Of a stretch of DNA of 64,000 bases, positions 1-11,835 are shown in pieces (the first letter of the stretch is position 1; each line of letters begins with the position of its first letter). The notes under the pieces were generated by a model. That model was not told the DNA's origin and made no database searches. It saw nothing but the letters and a program-made list of their open reading frames with translations. Both the position numbers and the translations under genes were made by a program. Source of the DNA: Tubulanus polymorphus (Eukaryota; Nemertea; Palaeonemertea; Tubulaniformes; Tubulanidae); assembly GCF_964204645.1 (NCBI RefSeq), contig NC_134026.1:16448650-16512649 (forward strand), given 5' to 3'.

Positions 1-238
1 TTAAACAGAAGACGACTTAGGATACTAACTTGCGTGACTCCACTAGTTAGACCGTCTCATTCCAAGATGAGGCGTTCCGTTGATTTCGGTTACAAGTTTC
101 CGTTCAGAGATAACTGCTGAGCCATTTGGGCGACCTATCGTTGATACTGTTTCCTAATAGCCTGTTTAGTAATGGCTGATGTTGAGCCTTATCAAATGCT
201 TTGTTGAAATCCCCCGTTGAACAGGATTCTAAGACTGT

Positions 239-1548
239 GCAGAAAAACCCGTTATCGCTGCTTTGCAGCTATATTTATCATTATTATTATATTCTTTTTC
301 ACACTGGATCTTACTGAAAGCATATAAACTACTGCAACTTACTTTCACTGTCGGCGAATCAATTCTGTATCACAAGTACTACGCTGCATTGACATATACT
401 GCGTATGATATTAATCAGAATGCCACTGTTTACTCACTGTGAGCCTCTAAACATCGAAATTTAAGCCCGATTCAAACAGTATCCATCTACGTATGTGTAT
501 TGCCTGTGTGTCATTCCCACAGCGCGTCAGTATGTGTGTTTGTGTCAGTGTCCGTCAGTGTCAGCATTGATAGAGCTGGTGTACTAGATCAGTAGTTTTT
601 TAGTATTTTTATCTCTTATACTATTGTGGCGCACTGAATGAGGTCAGTCTCGAGTGAACGCAACTGAGGAATTTAGCCTCGTTTGTGCCGCCTATACAAG
701 CAATAGCAATCCTGGCAGTATCTTCCCTGTGTAGAGCTAATTAATGCAGCTATACGCGAGAGCCTGGATGATTATATTCTGCTAGCATTACAATATTCCT
801 TGACGGATTTACTTGAAACTTTCGTGAGATGTACGGATCACAAGTACCTTGAGTTAAGTCGAAGGGATCTTTGATTGGGGACCCCGTTCACCCACCAGGG
901 GCGTTTTACTTTTGAAAATTCTGACATCGAAAAGTTACTGTGTGAAAACAATGTTTGTCTTTGAGTTTTCAGCTTTAGCCGAGTACGAAAGTTGTTCATA
1001 ACAGCCTGGAGGCTAAAAAAGTCAATGGCACGCCCTATCTGCGATTAACCGTTTGGGCTCTACGGGCTCGAAAATGGGCCCCCAAATTTTTTAATGACAT
1101 TTTTCTCCTAGCTCCTTAACCGTTGGAGATAGAATCTTGGTTGCAACGAGTGATCAGTTGCCCTTGCGAAGACGCTTTTATTGATGTATGGTATAACTAT
1201 GTAACTCATATGGTTCTCCAGTAGCGCCACCTATAAGGCGCTGGAATACGCATTTTCATCTATATCGACTAAGGGTATCAATGGATTTCTATAAAAATTG
1301 ATACACATGTACCTGGTTACAAAACGAAACGAACCCCTCATATGATTAGTTCCCATTTTAACCACTAGGGGGCGTAACTTTTGAAAAATCGATTTCAGCA
1401 CCCATTTTTCGCATTAAATGCGGTCTGTTTATTATGAAAATCACAAAACTTGGTATAAGAACAATGTCATGGCAAAGAACATGCCATCCTGCATGATTAG
1501 TTCATACACCTGCTACCAGGGGACTGTGAAAACAACGATTTTTGCTCG
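239..1548 (+). repeat. Interspersed repeat family, member 1
   Basis: This copy aligns by eye along its whole length with 3,131-4,463. The shared order is a head containing the short hairpin GCTGC-TTT-GCAGC, an ATT-rich run, a block ending near a CACTGTGAGCCTC motif, and a tail with CCACTAGGGGGCG-like words. No open reading frame survives in any frame. The head-plus-microsatellite layout resembles non-autonomous Helentron or 'pearl'-type elements of molluscs, but that assignment is inference and neither terminus was proved. Confidence 0.7.
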
Positions 1549-2479
1549 AACCTATGAAAATGAAAATTGCCGATTAAACCTTTAGTATAGTCGAAATAGT
1601 TTGTTGCGAAAAAAGTATAGATACGCACTGTACTGTAAGTAGATGAATTTGACTAATTAACCTTAGACATATCCCCTGAGAAGTGTTCCGTATTCTAATA
1701 CTTATAGTACGAAATTAAACTAAAATTGATTTATGCCGATTGGAACTAGATGCCTAGAAAAAAAGAATTGTGAATCATACTATTTAAACCGGCGATAACT
1801 TTCTTGATCGTACGGTAGTATCTTATATCCAAATTCCTATAATTTTCTATCATCTTCATCTGACCACTAATTCGAGACAAAGAAGCAACTATATTACCTT
1901 CGGCTGACAAAAAGTTACCGTTATGCATTGTATCCACTGAAACAGCAGCAATGTTCACGATCTGTACGGCCATCTTGTCACAGGTGTAGTTGAATACGAT
2001 CTTCTCGTGAGGTCTACGTTCCAGTCACAATCAATAGTTTAACAGCTTCATCTGTACTGGTGTAAGTCACGAGGACGTAAATTCGGGTTCTCCCCATCTG
2101 TGACCGGCTGGTTGTTGTATCGGCAGGCTGGCTGGGGAACTAGCATTTACACCAGCGGTACAGGATTCCATCCATCAGGAACAACAAGGCAGTTAAACCT
2201 TATATGTACAATCTTTATTGCATCCCGGAATGAGAATGATTATCATAGCTTTACATATTCTTTATATACAGAATCATAAGTATAATGTGAGAACTACGTG
2301 TCAGACAAGTTGTAGACATCAGGACTCAAAAACAAACACCTAGTGACATGTTTGAGAGACATTAATTAATTATCGATGAGCACTGACTATAGCTTATTAT
2401 TGTGAAAACATGTTGAGTAATGTCACATGTTGATTACGACCTTAAAAGCACATATTGACACTATAGTCATAAGATATAT

Positions 2480-2481
2480 TA

Positions 2482-2550
<69 letters not shown>

Positions 2551-2551
2551 C
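2480..2551. repeat. (ATT)n microsatellite
   Basis: An uninterrupted run of ATT trinucleotides of about 24 units lies in otherwise non-coding DNA between two members of the dispersed repeat family. The same trinucleotide follows the head of several family members, for example at 3,165-3,211. Confidence 0.95.
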
Positions 2552-2648
2552 ATTAATATGTAGTAGAGCTATGAAATGTTATGAACTGTTCGATATGACA
2601 TTGTAGATCTATATGATTATGAAATATGCAAATTATATCAGGGTGACA

Positions 2649-2935
2649 CTTAACCGTTGGCGATAGAATCGAGGTTGCAATGTGTGGTTAGCAGCCCTTT
2701 TCAAGATACTTGTATTGATGTATGGTTCAAGTAGGTAACTTATATGGTTCTCCAGGAGCGCCACCTACATTTTGCTGGAAATGCATTTTCATTGATAGCT
2801 ACTAAGCGGATAAAGGGATCTCTATGCAAAAATTGATATACATGTACCTGGATATAAGATACAACGAATCCCTGACATAATTAGTTCCTATTCTAACCAC
2901 TAGGGGGCGTTAATGTTGAAAACTCATTCAGTTTT
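2649..2935 (+). repeat. Partial copy of the dispersed repeat tail
   Basis: The words TTAACCGTTGGCGATAGAAT, GGTTCTCCAG.AGCGCCACCTA and CCACTAGGGGGCGT occur here in the same order and spacing as in 1,115-1,375 and 4,033-4,293. It is a tail-only fragment with visible divergence from both. Confidence 0.6.
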
Positions 2936-3130
2936 TTCGATTGTAATTCAGTAGTACGCTAACCGGCAAATTACCGACCACTTAGGCATGGTAAAAGTAC
3001 CGTATCTTCGTTATTCTCGTTGTCATTTCCCCTAACCTTGGTACATTAGAACTTTTCGCGTAGTATCCCATGTGAATCAACATAGCCATGTTATCAGCTG
3101 ACCCCTAGGTTGCGCTCCTCGTCCAGCAAG

Positions 3131-3161
3131 GCAGAAACCCGTTATCGCTGCTTTGCAGCTA

Positions 3162-3212
<51 letters not shown>

Positions 3213-4463
3213 TCTTTTTCACACTGGATCTTACTGAAAGGATATAAACAACTGCAACTTACTTTCACTGTCGGTGAAACCATTCTGTATCACAAGTACT
3301 ACGCTGCATTGACAAATTCTGTACGTGATATTAATCAGAATTGCACTGTTTACTCACTGTGAGCCTCTAAACATCGATATTTAAGCCCGATTCAAACAGT
3401 ATCCATCCATGTATGTGTATTGCCTACGTGTCATTCCCACAGCGCGTCAGTGCGTCTGTTTGTGTCAGTGTCCCTATAAGCAGTGATAGAGCGTGTGTAC
3501 TAGATCTGTAGTTTTTTAGTATCTTTATATATATATATATATGTGGCGCACTGAATGGTCAGTCTCGAGTGAACGCAACTGAGGAATTTTTGCGCCACAT
3601 ATACAAGCAATAGCATCCTTGCAGTAACTTCCCTCTGGATAGAGCTAATGAATGCAGCTACGGTATCTATATGCGAGAGCCTGGATGGCTATATTCTGTT
3701 AGAATTACAATATTCCTTTACGGATTTACTTGAAACTTTCGTGAGATGTACGGATCACAGGTACCTTGAGGTAAGTCGAAGGGATCTTTGATTGGGGCCC
3801 CGTTTACCCACCAGGGCGTGTTTTACATTTGAAAATTATGACATCGAAAAGTTACTGTGTGAGAAAATCTTTTGACTTTGACTTTTCAGCTTCGGGCGAG
3901 CACGAAAGTTGTTCATAACAGCCCGGAGGTTAAGAAAGTCAATGGCACGCCTTATCTACGATTAACCGTTTGGGCTCTACGGGCTCGAAAATGGGCCCCC
4001 AAATTTTTTAATGAGATTTTTGCTCCTAGCTCCTTAACCGTTGGAGATAGAATGGTGGTTGCAGCGAGTGATCAGTAGCCCTTGCGAAGACGCTTTTATT
4101 GATGTATGGTATTACTATGTAACTCATATGGTTCTCCAGTAGCGCCACCTATAAGACGCTGGAAAACGCATTTTCATCTATATCGACTAAGGGTACCAAT
4201 GGATTTCTTTAAAAATTGATACACATGTACCTGGTTACTAAACGAATTGAACCCTTTATATGATTAGTTCCCATTTTAACCACTAGGGGGCGTAACTTTT
4301 GAAAAATCGATTTCAGAATCCATTTTTCGCATTTAATGCGGTCTGTTTATTATGAAAATCACAAAACTTGGTATATGTACAAAGACATGTGTAATATGCC
4401 ATCCTGCATAATTAGTTTATACAACTGCCACCAGGGGACCTTGAAAACAATGATTTTTGCTCC
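3131..4463 (+). repeat. Interspersed repeat family, member 2
   Basis: This is a direct repeat of 239-1,548 with numerous substitutions and small indels. It includes an expanded ATT run at 3,165-3,211 that is much shorter in member 1. The short reading frames inside it (for example 3,872-4,078) are not conserved as coding sequence between the members, so I treat the unit as non-coding. Confidence 0.7.
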
Positions 4464-4618
4464 TAGGTCCTTAACCGTTGGCGATAGAATCGAGGTTGCA
4501 ATGTGCGCGTAGTAGCCCTTGTGGGTCAACATATCCATGTCATAAGTTGACCCCCAGATGGCGCTCCTTTAAAAAGGGGAACGTTATGAACTGCTTTCGG
4601 TGAAATGTATCCAGCAAG

Positions 4619-5490
4619 GCAGAAACCCGTTTTCGCTGCTTTGCAGCTATATTTATAATTTTTTTCCCTTTTCCACACAGTTTTTGTTAAAAGTGTAAAG
4701 GCTTCCTTACCTTACCGCTGTCGCCGATACAATCCGTATGATATCCTTCAGCTCACTTCAATCTCCAGATACTGCATGGGAATTTTGATAAATCCACGTT
4801 ATAAAGGCACTGTCGAGCCGTAAACATCGGAAATTTGGCTCCGTACAATTAGTAGCCATGTTGTGTTTTCTTTCCGAAACTTCTCTCTTCTTTTCGAGGA
4901 AGAGCTATCGAATAATTCCCTCTCTTCCCCACAATCAATTTCAAAGTCAATTTTATGAATTTATTGCTCAGCGGGTCCGAGTCCAAGAGTTTACGAGTCC
5001 GGCGTTCGCGTATCTGACAGGTTTACGGGCATTTGTTTGTTACCTCTTTAATATTTTTGATTTCTTGTTATTCCAGTTATTTCATTTGAGTATATTGCTG
5101 ATCAGTTCATGTAACCAAAAGCGTCAATAAACAGATTTTGAATTGATCAAGTTTAAATCAAGGTCGTTGAGTCGCGGAAGGCTACTAGAATTACGTTCGT
5201 CTCAGAGAGAAAACAAACGACAGAAAAGTATCAGGTGTTTATCGATAGCCTACTACGGTACACACAGTTGACAAATAGTGTAAGGCCTGTGCCGGTTGGT
5301 GCGTACTGGGTTGAATAAATATACTGGTTGGTCAGTTGGTTCGGTTGTGAAGTGTGGAAGCTAAGAAAGCCTACCGGTATTTATTTGTCTATAGGCCTAT
5401 TATATAGTAGCCAATACCATTTTAAGTACGTAGTTGTTGACTGTACGGTGATCTCCACAGGTTAACCGTACGTGAGTTCCCTACTAACGC
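4619..5490 (+). repeat. Interspersed repeat family, member 3, with the uninterrupted KDZ target site
   Basis: The head (CAGAAACCCGTTTTCGCTGC and on) is shared with members 1 and 2. The body from about 4,655 matches 25,131-25,613 and, after CAATAAAC at 5,125-5,132, matches 35,700-36,210. It is therefore a paralogous empty site for the 10-kb transposon at 25,614. The 90-codon frame at 4,858-5,130 is preserved in both copies with few changes, but it has no recognisable domain and may simply be repeat sequence. Confidence 0.8.
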
Positions 5491-5577
5491 TGTAATTTTT
5501 TTGTGGAGCGGTGTAGCTTAGTATACACGCGCGATGAAATACTTCAATAGTTCAACTAGGCCTAACTGCATTTTGAA

Positions 5578-5822
5578 TATTTCTCCCGAGAGTTTTAACA
5601 CTGCACCGGGATGAAAATGTATTTGTCGCCACTTCTCCCTAACTTCCTCCACTGACCTCACCTCTACACCCAACGCTGATCTTCGATCTTCTTTTTGTGG
5701 TTTAATTTGTAATTAAAGCCACTGTGAATGGTGTGATAATTTTCTTCAACCAAATTGCACATTCGAATTGAATATTCCTCCCGAGAGTTTTAACACTGCA
5801 CCGGGATGAAAATGTATTTGAA
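5578..5822. repeat. Local duplication of Harbinger-type fragment
   Basis: The segment at about 5,624-5,757 repeats 6,283-6,415, the middle of the broken Myb-like gene. A 45-bp word containing CCCGAGAGTTTTAACACTG occurs at both 5,583 and 5,778. This is a short tandem rearrangement of transposon debris; no function is inferred. Confidence 0.65.
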
Positions 5823-6069
5823 TAAGGTGACCCGTATTGTAAACTGTGTTGACATAGTGGGATTAAGCTCCAATTCAAGGACTACTCTACGGTATGTAAA
5901 CTCATTAATTATTCATTTGTTTGACCCTGAACTCTATGACATCATTTGTAAGGAATCCCGACCAAATGTAAAAAAAAAAACAGACTGTACAACTAACCGA
6001 ACCGAAAAATCATGTTTATGGCCTGAAAGCAATAAATCTTTTAGAAATCAAAATACTCTTGTTGAATTA

Positions 6070-6510
6070 GAAATATACATACTCTCATCATTGACACCAT
6101 CTTCAAGTTGAAAAGAGTCTAGATTAATTGTTCCTTCAATCCCAGTGAAAGAAGGGTTTCCATCTTGGATCTTCAAGAATGCCTGACTAATTTCCGAGAT
6201 TTCTTATGGTGGGGGACCTCCACCAGTTTTCTTGATGTCCTTTTCGTATCCCGATTTCTCCTGCTTAGCGTTTGTATTTAACTGTCGCCACTTCTCCCTA
6301 ACTTCCTCCACTGACCTCACCTCTACACCCAACGCTGACCTTCTTTTTGTGGTCTAATTTGTAATTAAAGCCACTGTGAATGGTGTGATAATTTTCTTCA
6401 ACCAAATTGCACAATAGTGTGATCTCTTGTGATGAGAAATTAGTCTTCCTCTTCCTTTTAAAGCACATATTATGAGGAGCATTCTCACTTATATTTGAAG
6501 CGGTAGCCAT
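6070..6510 (-). pseudogene. Broken Myb/SANT-like accessory gene of a Harbinger-type transposon
   Basis: From the ATG at 6,510 the - strand reads MATASN..., then KRKTNFSSQEITLLCNLVEE, the first helices of the Myb/SANT-like domain (Myb_DNA-bind_5 type) that accompanies PIF/Harbinger transposases. Near 6,340 the frame breaks. The second half (VRSVEEVREKWRQLNTNAK, then KKTGGGPPP) continues in another frame and meets a stop right after PPP. In the family this protein binds transposon ends and helps nuclear import of the transposase. Here it is a frameshifted relic, and no transposase frame is visible nearby. The matching transposon terminus lies upstream at 6,714. Confidence 0.75.
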
Positions 6511-6663
6511 CTTGGAATCAACTAACGACTGCTTAAGGGACTTTAACGACTCGTTAAAGTTCCTAAACAATCGTTAGCTAACGGTTCCTCTAACGGTTGT
6601 TTGAGCAACACTTTTCAACGCGGATGTTTACTAACGAGTCGTTAGGAACTTTAACGAGTCGTT

Positions 6664-6714
6664 AGGCTTAACGAACCAACTTAAGTTAACCAACTTTTGA
6701 GCAACCGGCCCCTG
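6664..6714 (-). repeat. Terminal inverted repeat end of the Harbinger-like element
   Basis: Read on the - strand the end is CAGGGGCCGGTTGCTCAAAA followed by GTTGGTTAACTT, immediately upstream of the Myb-like relic. The same terminal words (CAGGGGC-GTTGCTCAAAGG-TTGGTT) close the non-autonomous element at 14,566-15,261, so both probably used the same transposase. Confidence 0.55.
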
Positions 6715-6954
6715 AAAACTGTTAGAATCAGGTGACCGCAAATTCAGTATCATAGATACTGCACCTACATGGCTATCGCTGTGTTTATTTGAAAATAAAT
6801 TTCGCGTTCTTGTTAAATTGATTTTGTTGTCAAGCTGCTGCAATACGCTCGACTTATCAAGGACCATGGGCGCTAGTTTGAAAATTGCTTCAGCTAGGAA
6901 CACTGGTGTCAAACGCATTGAGTGGGACTATTTTGTATTTTTGGCTTGCGTAAA

Positions 6955-7230
6955 GGCTGGCTTATGTCGACAAGCAAAGCGACGCCTACCGACGCAACTG
7001 GGTTTATCGCCGATTAGCCGCAACTAGCGGCCTACGAGAGGCCACCAGTTGCTCCTCAATCGGTTCGACATAAGCCGGCTTGCGACGGCAACTCGACGCC
7101 TACCAACGCCTACCGACTCGTCGCAAGCCGTATCCGGCTAGTTGCCCATGTTCTACTCCGGCCTACGATAGGCGGGCAGTTGCTTTCGATCGCAATCGAC
7201 ATAAACTCATCTGCGACGCGACGGAACTGA
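6955..7230. repeat. Nested palindromic element
   Basis: GGCTGGCTTATGTCGA at 6,955 is inverted at about 7,063-7,080 (TCGACATAAGCCGGCT). A second pair, CGGCTTGCGAC and GTCGCAAGCCG, follows at once. The words CGACGCCTACC and GCAACT recur in both orientations. It looks like a small foldback or MITE-like element without coding capacity; exact ends were not found. Confidence 0.45.
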
Positions 7231-8261
7231 GCGCAAAAATTCCAGCCAATCAGAGACCAAATCAGAGACCGAATATATAGTACAAATTTTGACCGCTAGT
7301 TAGCGTCATTAGTATCACATCACAAACTTTCAAATTCAAGTAGTTTCAAACGCAAACCAAACCTTCAGCTCGGCAGATGAGTGGACAGAAGATCTCGAAA
7401 TGAAATAGGTAGAATTATGGCGTGAGCGGCCCTCTCTATACGATGTCGCTAGCACGTTGTATTCCAATAAGAATCAGAAAGATAAAGATCAGTGTCTGAT
7501 AACATCAAAGTAAGATATGATCGTCGTAAATTTACCTAAACTAATTCAGGAATTGGTCTAATAATCTCAAAAAGTGACTTGCCAAAACATCGGAAAACAT
7601 TAATGCAATTGATTTGTCAGTTTTCCATTTAATCTTCCTTGGCCTTTTTTCCGTGGCCATTTTTTCCGTTCACCGTATAAATGCAGGGAGGATCGGGAGC
7701 TTTATGTTCAATAGCATTAGGTTCCTATAAATGTTTGCTCTATGGATTTCAAAATAAAAGAAAAATCTACGTTAAACGTGATATCTGTTTCATTACTCGT
7801 TATATATCGGGGAATCTCTGCAATAAAATTTGACGATTTCAAAACTATTACAAAATGAGCAAATTGCGATTCTGGTAAAAATTCTAAAAAATCTAAACCC
7901 AAGGTAAACATGGTAAACATACCCTGGGTAAAAATCCCCAAATATTCAATAATCCCTTGGTGATTGTCAAGAACGAATCCGGGACATAACACCTCCGCCC
8001 AAAATAACTCCCCCAAAATGTAGTACAATGTTTTCTTAGATTATATGACTTATTGATATTCTATAATCTAAATATTGAATTGTTTCCGGAGAAATCTAGT
8101 ATTAGATTAGAGACATGAGATAAACTAATTAATATTCCCAGCCATAACTAATTGCAAGTGAACAATGTCATTAATTGTTTTTCAATTATTATTCAGTATA
8201 GGTTTATTTGAATCTGTTAAATCGTTAAAGGGTATTAGAATTTGAAAAACTTTTCTCTGAC

Positions 8262-11200
8262 GTGCATTGCCCGGTTACAGCAGAGCTCAAGCTTAAAACC
8301 CGAACAGCAAATTTGCCTCCACTTAGTAGAGAAGACGATTATTTGAAAGAAATCCTAAACTGGAAGCCCGAAAGAAGGGAGCAATTTTGTATAGCACTTG
8401 AAAAGGAAATTCCTCTTCTTGATGAAATAACAGAGGGTTTAACCAATTTTAACTTAAACGCTAGTGATGCAAACGACAGAGTGTGTATAATCCTATTAAA
8501 AGCTGTGGGTACTGTCATGGGCAAAAAGGTAATTCATCGCAGAAACAAACCTCGGCCTGCTGCAAAGGCCACTCACGCTGTAACTGTTAGAATGGCGAGG
8601 TCTGATTACCGCCGGGCCAAAAATACTTACCTACATCTCCGAAATAGAAACAATCACTTTGAGATGAATCGTGCTTTTCGCAGGTACAAGAAAGCGATCA
8701 ATAAATGGAAAAACAACAGGAAGCATGAATTCAATTAAAAAAATCAGATCATTGTCGAACTCGGACCCTCATCAGTTTTGGAAATTTTTCAAAAAAGAAG
8801 GTAATAGTAGCTATTGTAAAATCCCTAATTCTGATCTTTTTCAACATTTCAAATCCATGAATGAACCTATTGTATTAAACGGCGAAGAACCACCATTACA
8901 TAATGTAGACGAATTTGTTGAAGAAAATTTAGCCGATGACCTATTAAATCAACCTTTACCCAAGCGGAAATATCGAAATGTATAAAAAAATTATAGAATT
9001 ACAAAGCTTGTGGTATTGATAGTATTCCTAAAGAGTTTCTGAAAACCGCTGAAATGTTATCGTTACCTGTTTTGGAAAGCCTTTGCAATAACCTCCTCGA
9101 TACTGGCAATATACCAGATGCATGGTTGGCAGGCATCATTATCCCTTTGTTTAAACAAAAAGGAAACATCGAGGATCCAGCCAACTATAGAGGCATAACT
9201 CTATAAAAACACTAGTAGACACACCTTAAAAACACTAGTAGACGCTTTTTTGAACAGTAATGGTAAATTATACTGCATTCATATCGACTATATGAAGGCT
9301 TTTGATAGCATTTGGCGAAAAACACTCTGGCATAAACTAATTAATAAATGGTATCACAGGCAAAATTCTCAACGTTATCTATAATATGTATCAAGGCATC
9401 AAGTCCTGTGTCTTTTCTAATGAAACAAGATCAGAATTTTTTGAAAGTTTCACTGGGGTAAGACAAGGTGAGGACCTCTACCCAATATTATTTTCAATAT
9501 TTTTAAATGACCTGGAAGGTTATTTACTCGAAAACAATAGCCCAGCCATAAGCTTTTTCAAACCCGGTCAGCAGAACAGTGTGTGGTTTAAACTTTTAAT
9601 ACTCATGTACGCCGATGATACGGGCTATTCGCCGATAGTCCACAAGAACTTCATCATTTAATTGATAACCTGTATGCCTACTGTAAAAAAGTGGAAATTA
9701 TGTATTAATAGTGATAAGACGAAAGTGATGATTTTTTCTAAACGACGGTTACGGAAACCTGATTTCGTTATAAACGGCCAGAAACTGGAAATAGTTGATA
9801 GTTATAAATACCTGGGTATGATTTTTTCTCATACAGGATCCTTTGTTCGATGTCGTAAAACTCTAGCGGAGCTAACAAGGAAATCGTTATTTTTGGTACT
9901 AAAGAAGGCCAGCGAGCACTCCCTAGACTTAGATATAACCTTAAAACTTTTCGATAGCATGGTATTACCAATTTTATTGTTTAGCTGCGAAATTTTGGGT
10001 TTTGAAAACCTCCAGGTACTTGAACGAGTCTAGTTATCTTTTTTCAAGTACATACTTAGAGTAAAGCGATCCACCCCTAATATTTTCATCTATTGTGAAC
10101 TGGGAGTCCACCCTTTGGATATTTTTGTTAAAATGGTGAAATTTTGGGTCAAATTAGTCAATGAAACAAACAATATTTCTTCGTTAATATATAAACATGG
10201 TTATTACATGCACATCAATGGACAATCTAATAAGTGGATTAGTCATGTTAAGAATTTCCTTGTGAGAAATGGCCTTGGTTACTTCTGGGAGAACCAGGCA
10301 GTCCTGACATCAACCAGCTAACTGCTATTTTGACTGACTGACCAGTATATCCAAGACTGGCACGCGAAAATCAATGAATCACCAATTGCTGTATCTTACA
10401 GAAAATTTAAAAATCATGCCGGTTTCAAATTTGAAGATTATTTAACTTCCATCCCTTTAAACCTCCGTGTAGAGATGTGCCGTTTCAGATGCTCCTATCA
10501 TAGGTTACCTATAGAGGAGGGTAGATATGGGTACTTCTAAAGTACGAAACTACGAAATTAAGAAATGTGCAACGAAATTACGAAATATGAAACGAAATTA
10601 CGAAATGCAAACCGAAATTAAGAAATGCTAAAGTACGAAACGAAATACTATACGAAAAGCTAAACTACGAAACGAAATGGTCATTTTTTCGCGGGTCCTG
10701 CTAAAGTATAAAATGAAATACGAAACGAAAATTTTGTAATTTTTTGCGCTATAGCAGCGGATTCGTGGAGCTGGCTTAAACATGCGCTCCCGGTGCCGCG
10801 ACTGAGTTTAGCGATGCCATCAGGGAGATTGATCTGCGCATGCTCATATACAACTGGTAGGTAGCGATTAATAAATTACGGGTTAGAGAACGAAGTGTGC
10901 CTTAAAATATATCCTGCAGTGTTTAGGCTAAAAAATTGATACCTCGTTTCTCCTCTGCTGAGGAGCTTAAAAGTCTGGATTTTGCAAGGGATGCGGATTC
11001 GAAAAGAAAATTCACGGCCGGAATCTTTTTCAAATTGCTCGTCACTACGCTGTTAAGCGGTAAAAAGATCGTCATGTAGTCCATGTGTAGGGCCTATCAT
11101 TTCACTATGCTTTACCGCGTCTGACTTCGTGGAAATGGCGCAGCGTATTCATTATTTGTTTTTGAGAACATCCTACAAGTTTCTACTAATTGTAAACGTT

Positions 11201-11835
11201 CTTTAAACCCTCCAGTTTAAGAAAATAAATTCTTGAATATGGTACTTTCAAAAGATCATTTACATGCACCGCCGAGATTTTTACAGTCCCGTAGCGTTAT
11301 AACGAGCTAGTATGGGCGTGTGTTTGAAATGTGACCATTTCGTTTCGTATTTCGGTTCGTATTTTAGCACTACTGGCAAAAAATTTCCATTTCGTAGTTT
11401 CGTACTTTAGCAGGACCCGGTAGATATCGCCATATTGAGCGGAATGAAAGAATATGCACTATGTGTAATATGGGAGTGGTTGGTGACGAATTTCATTTTC
11501 TTTTAGTGTGTCCATTTTCACAAATTTAAGAACTAAATACATCCCTAGATATTTCTGGCGCTCCCCACACCAAAGCCAACTCCAAAATCTGTTCAACTTA
11601 TCTGGATCACTCCTTCTCAATTTGGCGATATATATCGAAAAAGGTTTGCAATTATATTATTAATATCTGTCATGTTCGCCGTGTTGTTATTATGTGTATA
11701 TACCCGTATTGTAATTTTTCTCGTTTGTTTTTTGTTTTTTTTTGTTTTCTCTTTTCTATAAATATATTGTATTATATGTTTAGCTCTGTGCAATGAGTTA
11801 ATTGTGGAGCAATAAACTTAACTTAACTTAACTTA
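8262..11835 (+). pseudogene. Decayed non-LTR retrotransposon (LINE) reverse transcriptase
   Basis: Several frames together spell a LINE ORF2. They give a linker region (8,262-8,738), a pre-RT part (8,671-8,985), IPKEFLKTAE.. to DPANYRGITL (about 9,015-9,200), motif A YMKAFDS (about 9,290), motif B GVRQGEDLYPILFSIFLNDL (in 9,386-9,661), the catalytic YADDT box (about 9,608), then WKLCINSDKTKVMIFSKRR (9,662-10,033) and a C-terminal RICTMC...DEFHFLLVCP segment after 11,428. Frameshifts and stops separate the pieces and no endonuclease domain is visible, so it is dead and probably 5'-truncated. The 3' end has AATAAA followed by (CTTAA)n at about 11,810-11,835. It is interrupted by the insertion at 10,529-11,418. 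I do not assign a LINE clade. Confidence 0.85.
10529..11418. mobile_element. Non-autonomous inverted-repeat element with 9-bp target duplication
   Basis: GGTAGATAT occurs at 10,520-10,528 and again at 11,419-11,427, flanking an 890-bp insertion. Its ends are inverted: GGGT...CTAAAGTACGAAACTACG on the left, and on the right the reverse complement reads GGGTCCTGCTAAAGTACGAA. The left subterminal region is a cluster of TACGAAA-type words, echoed near the right end. Removing the insert plus one duplication rejoins the LINE frame (EEGRY to RHIERNE), which confirms the boundaries. A 9-bp duplication and long repetitive termini are typical of Mutator-like elements; no transposase is present. Confidence 0.85.

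Noticed and set aside
1746-1973. 75-codon frame on the - strand
   Set aside because: No motif, no splice partner, located between repeat copies.
3077-3362. Short frames through the ATT run
   Set aside because: They encode homopolymers of Asn or Leu from a trinucleotide microsatellite.
4858-5130. Conserved 90-codon frame in repeat members 3 and 4
   Set aside because: Preserved in two copies, but these are recent relatives; there is no domain and no start context, so kept as repeat sequence.
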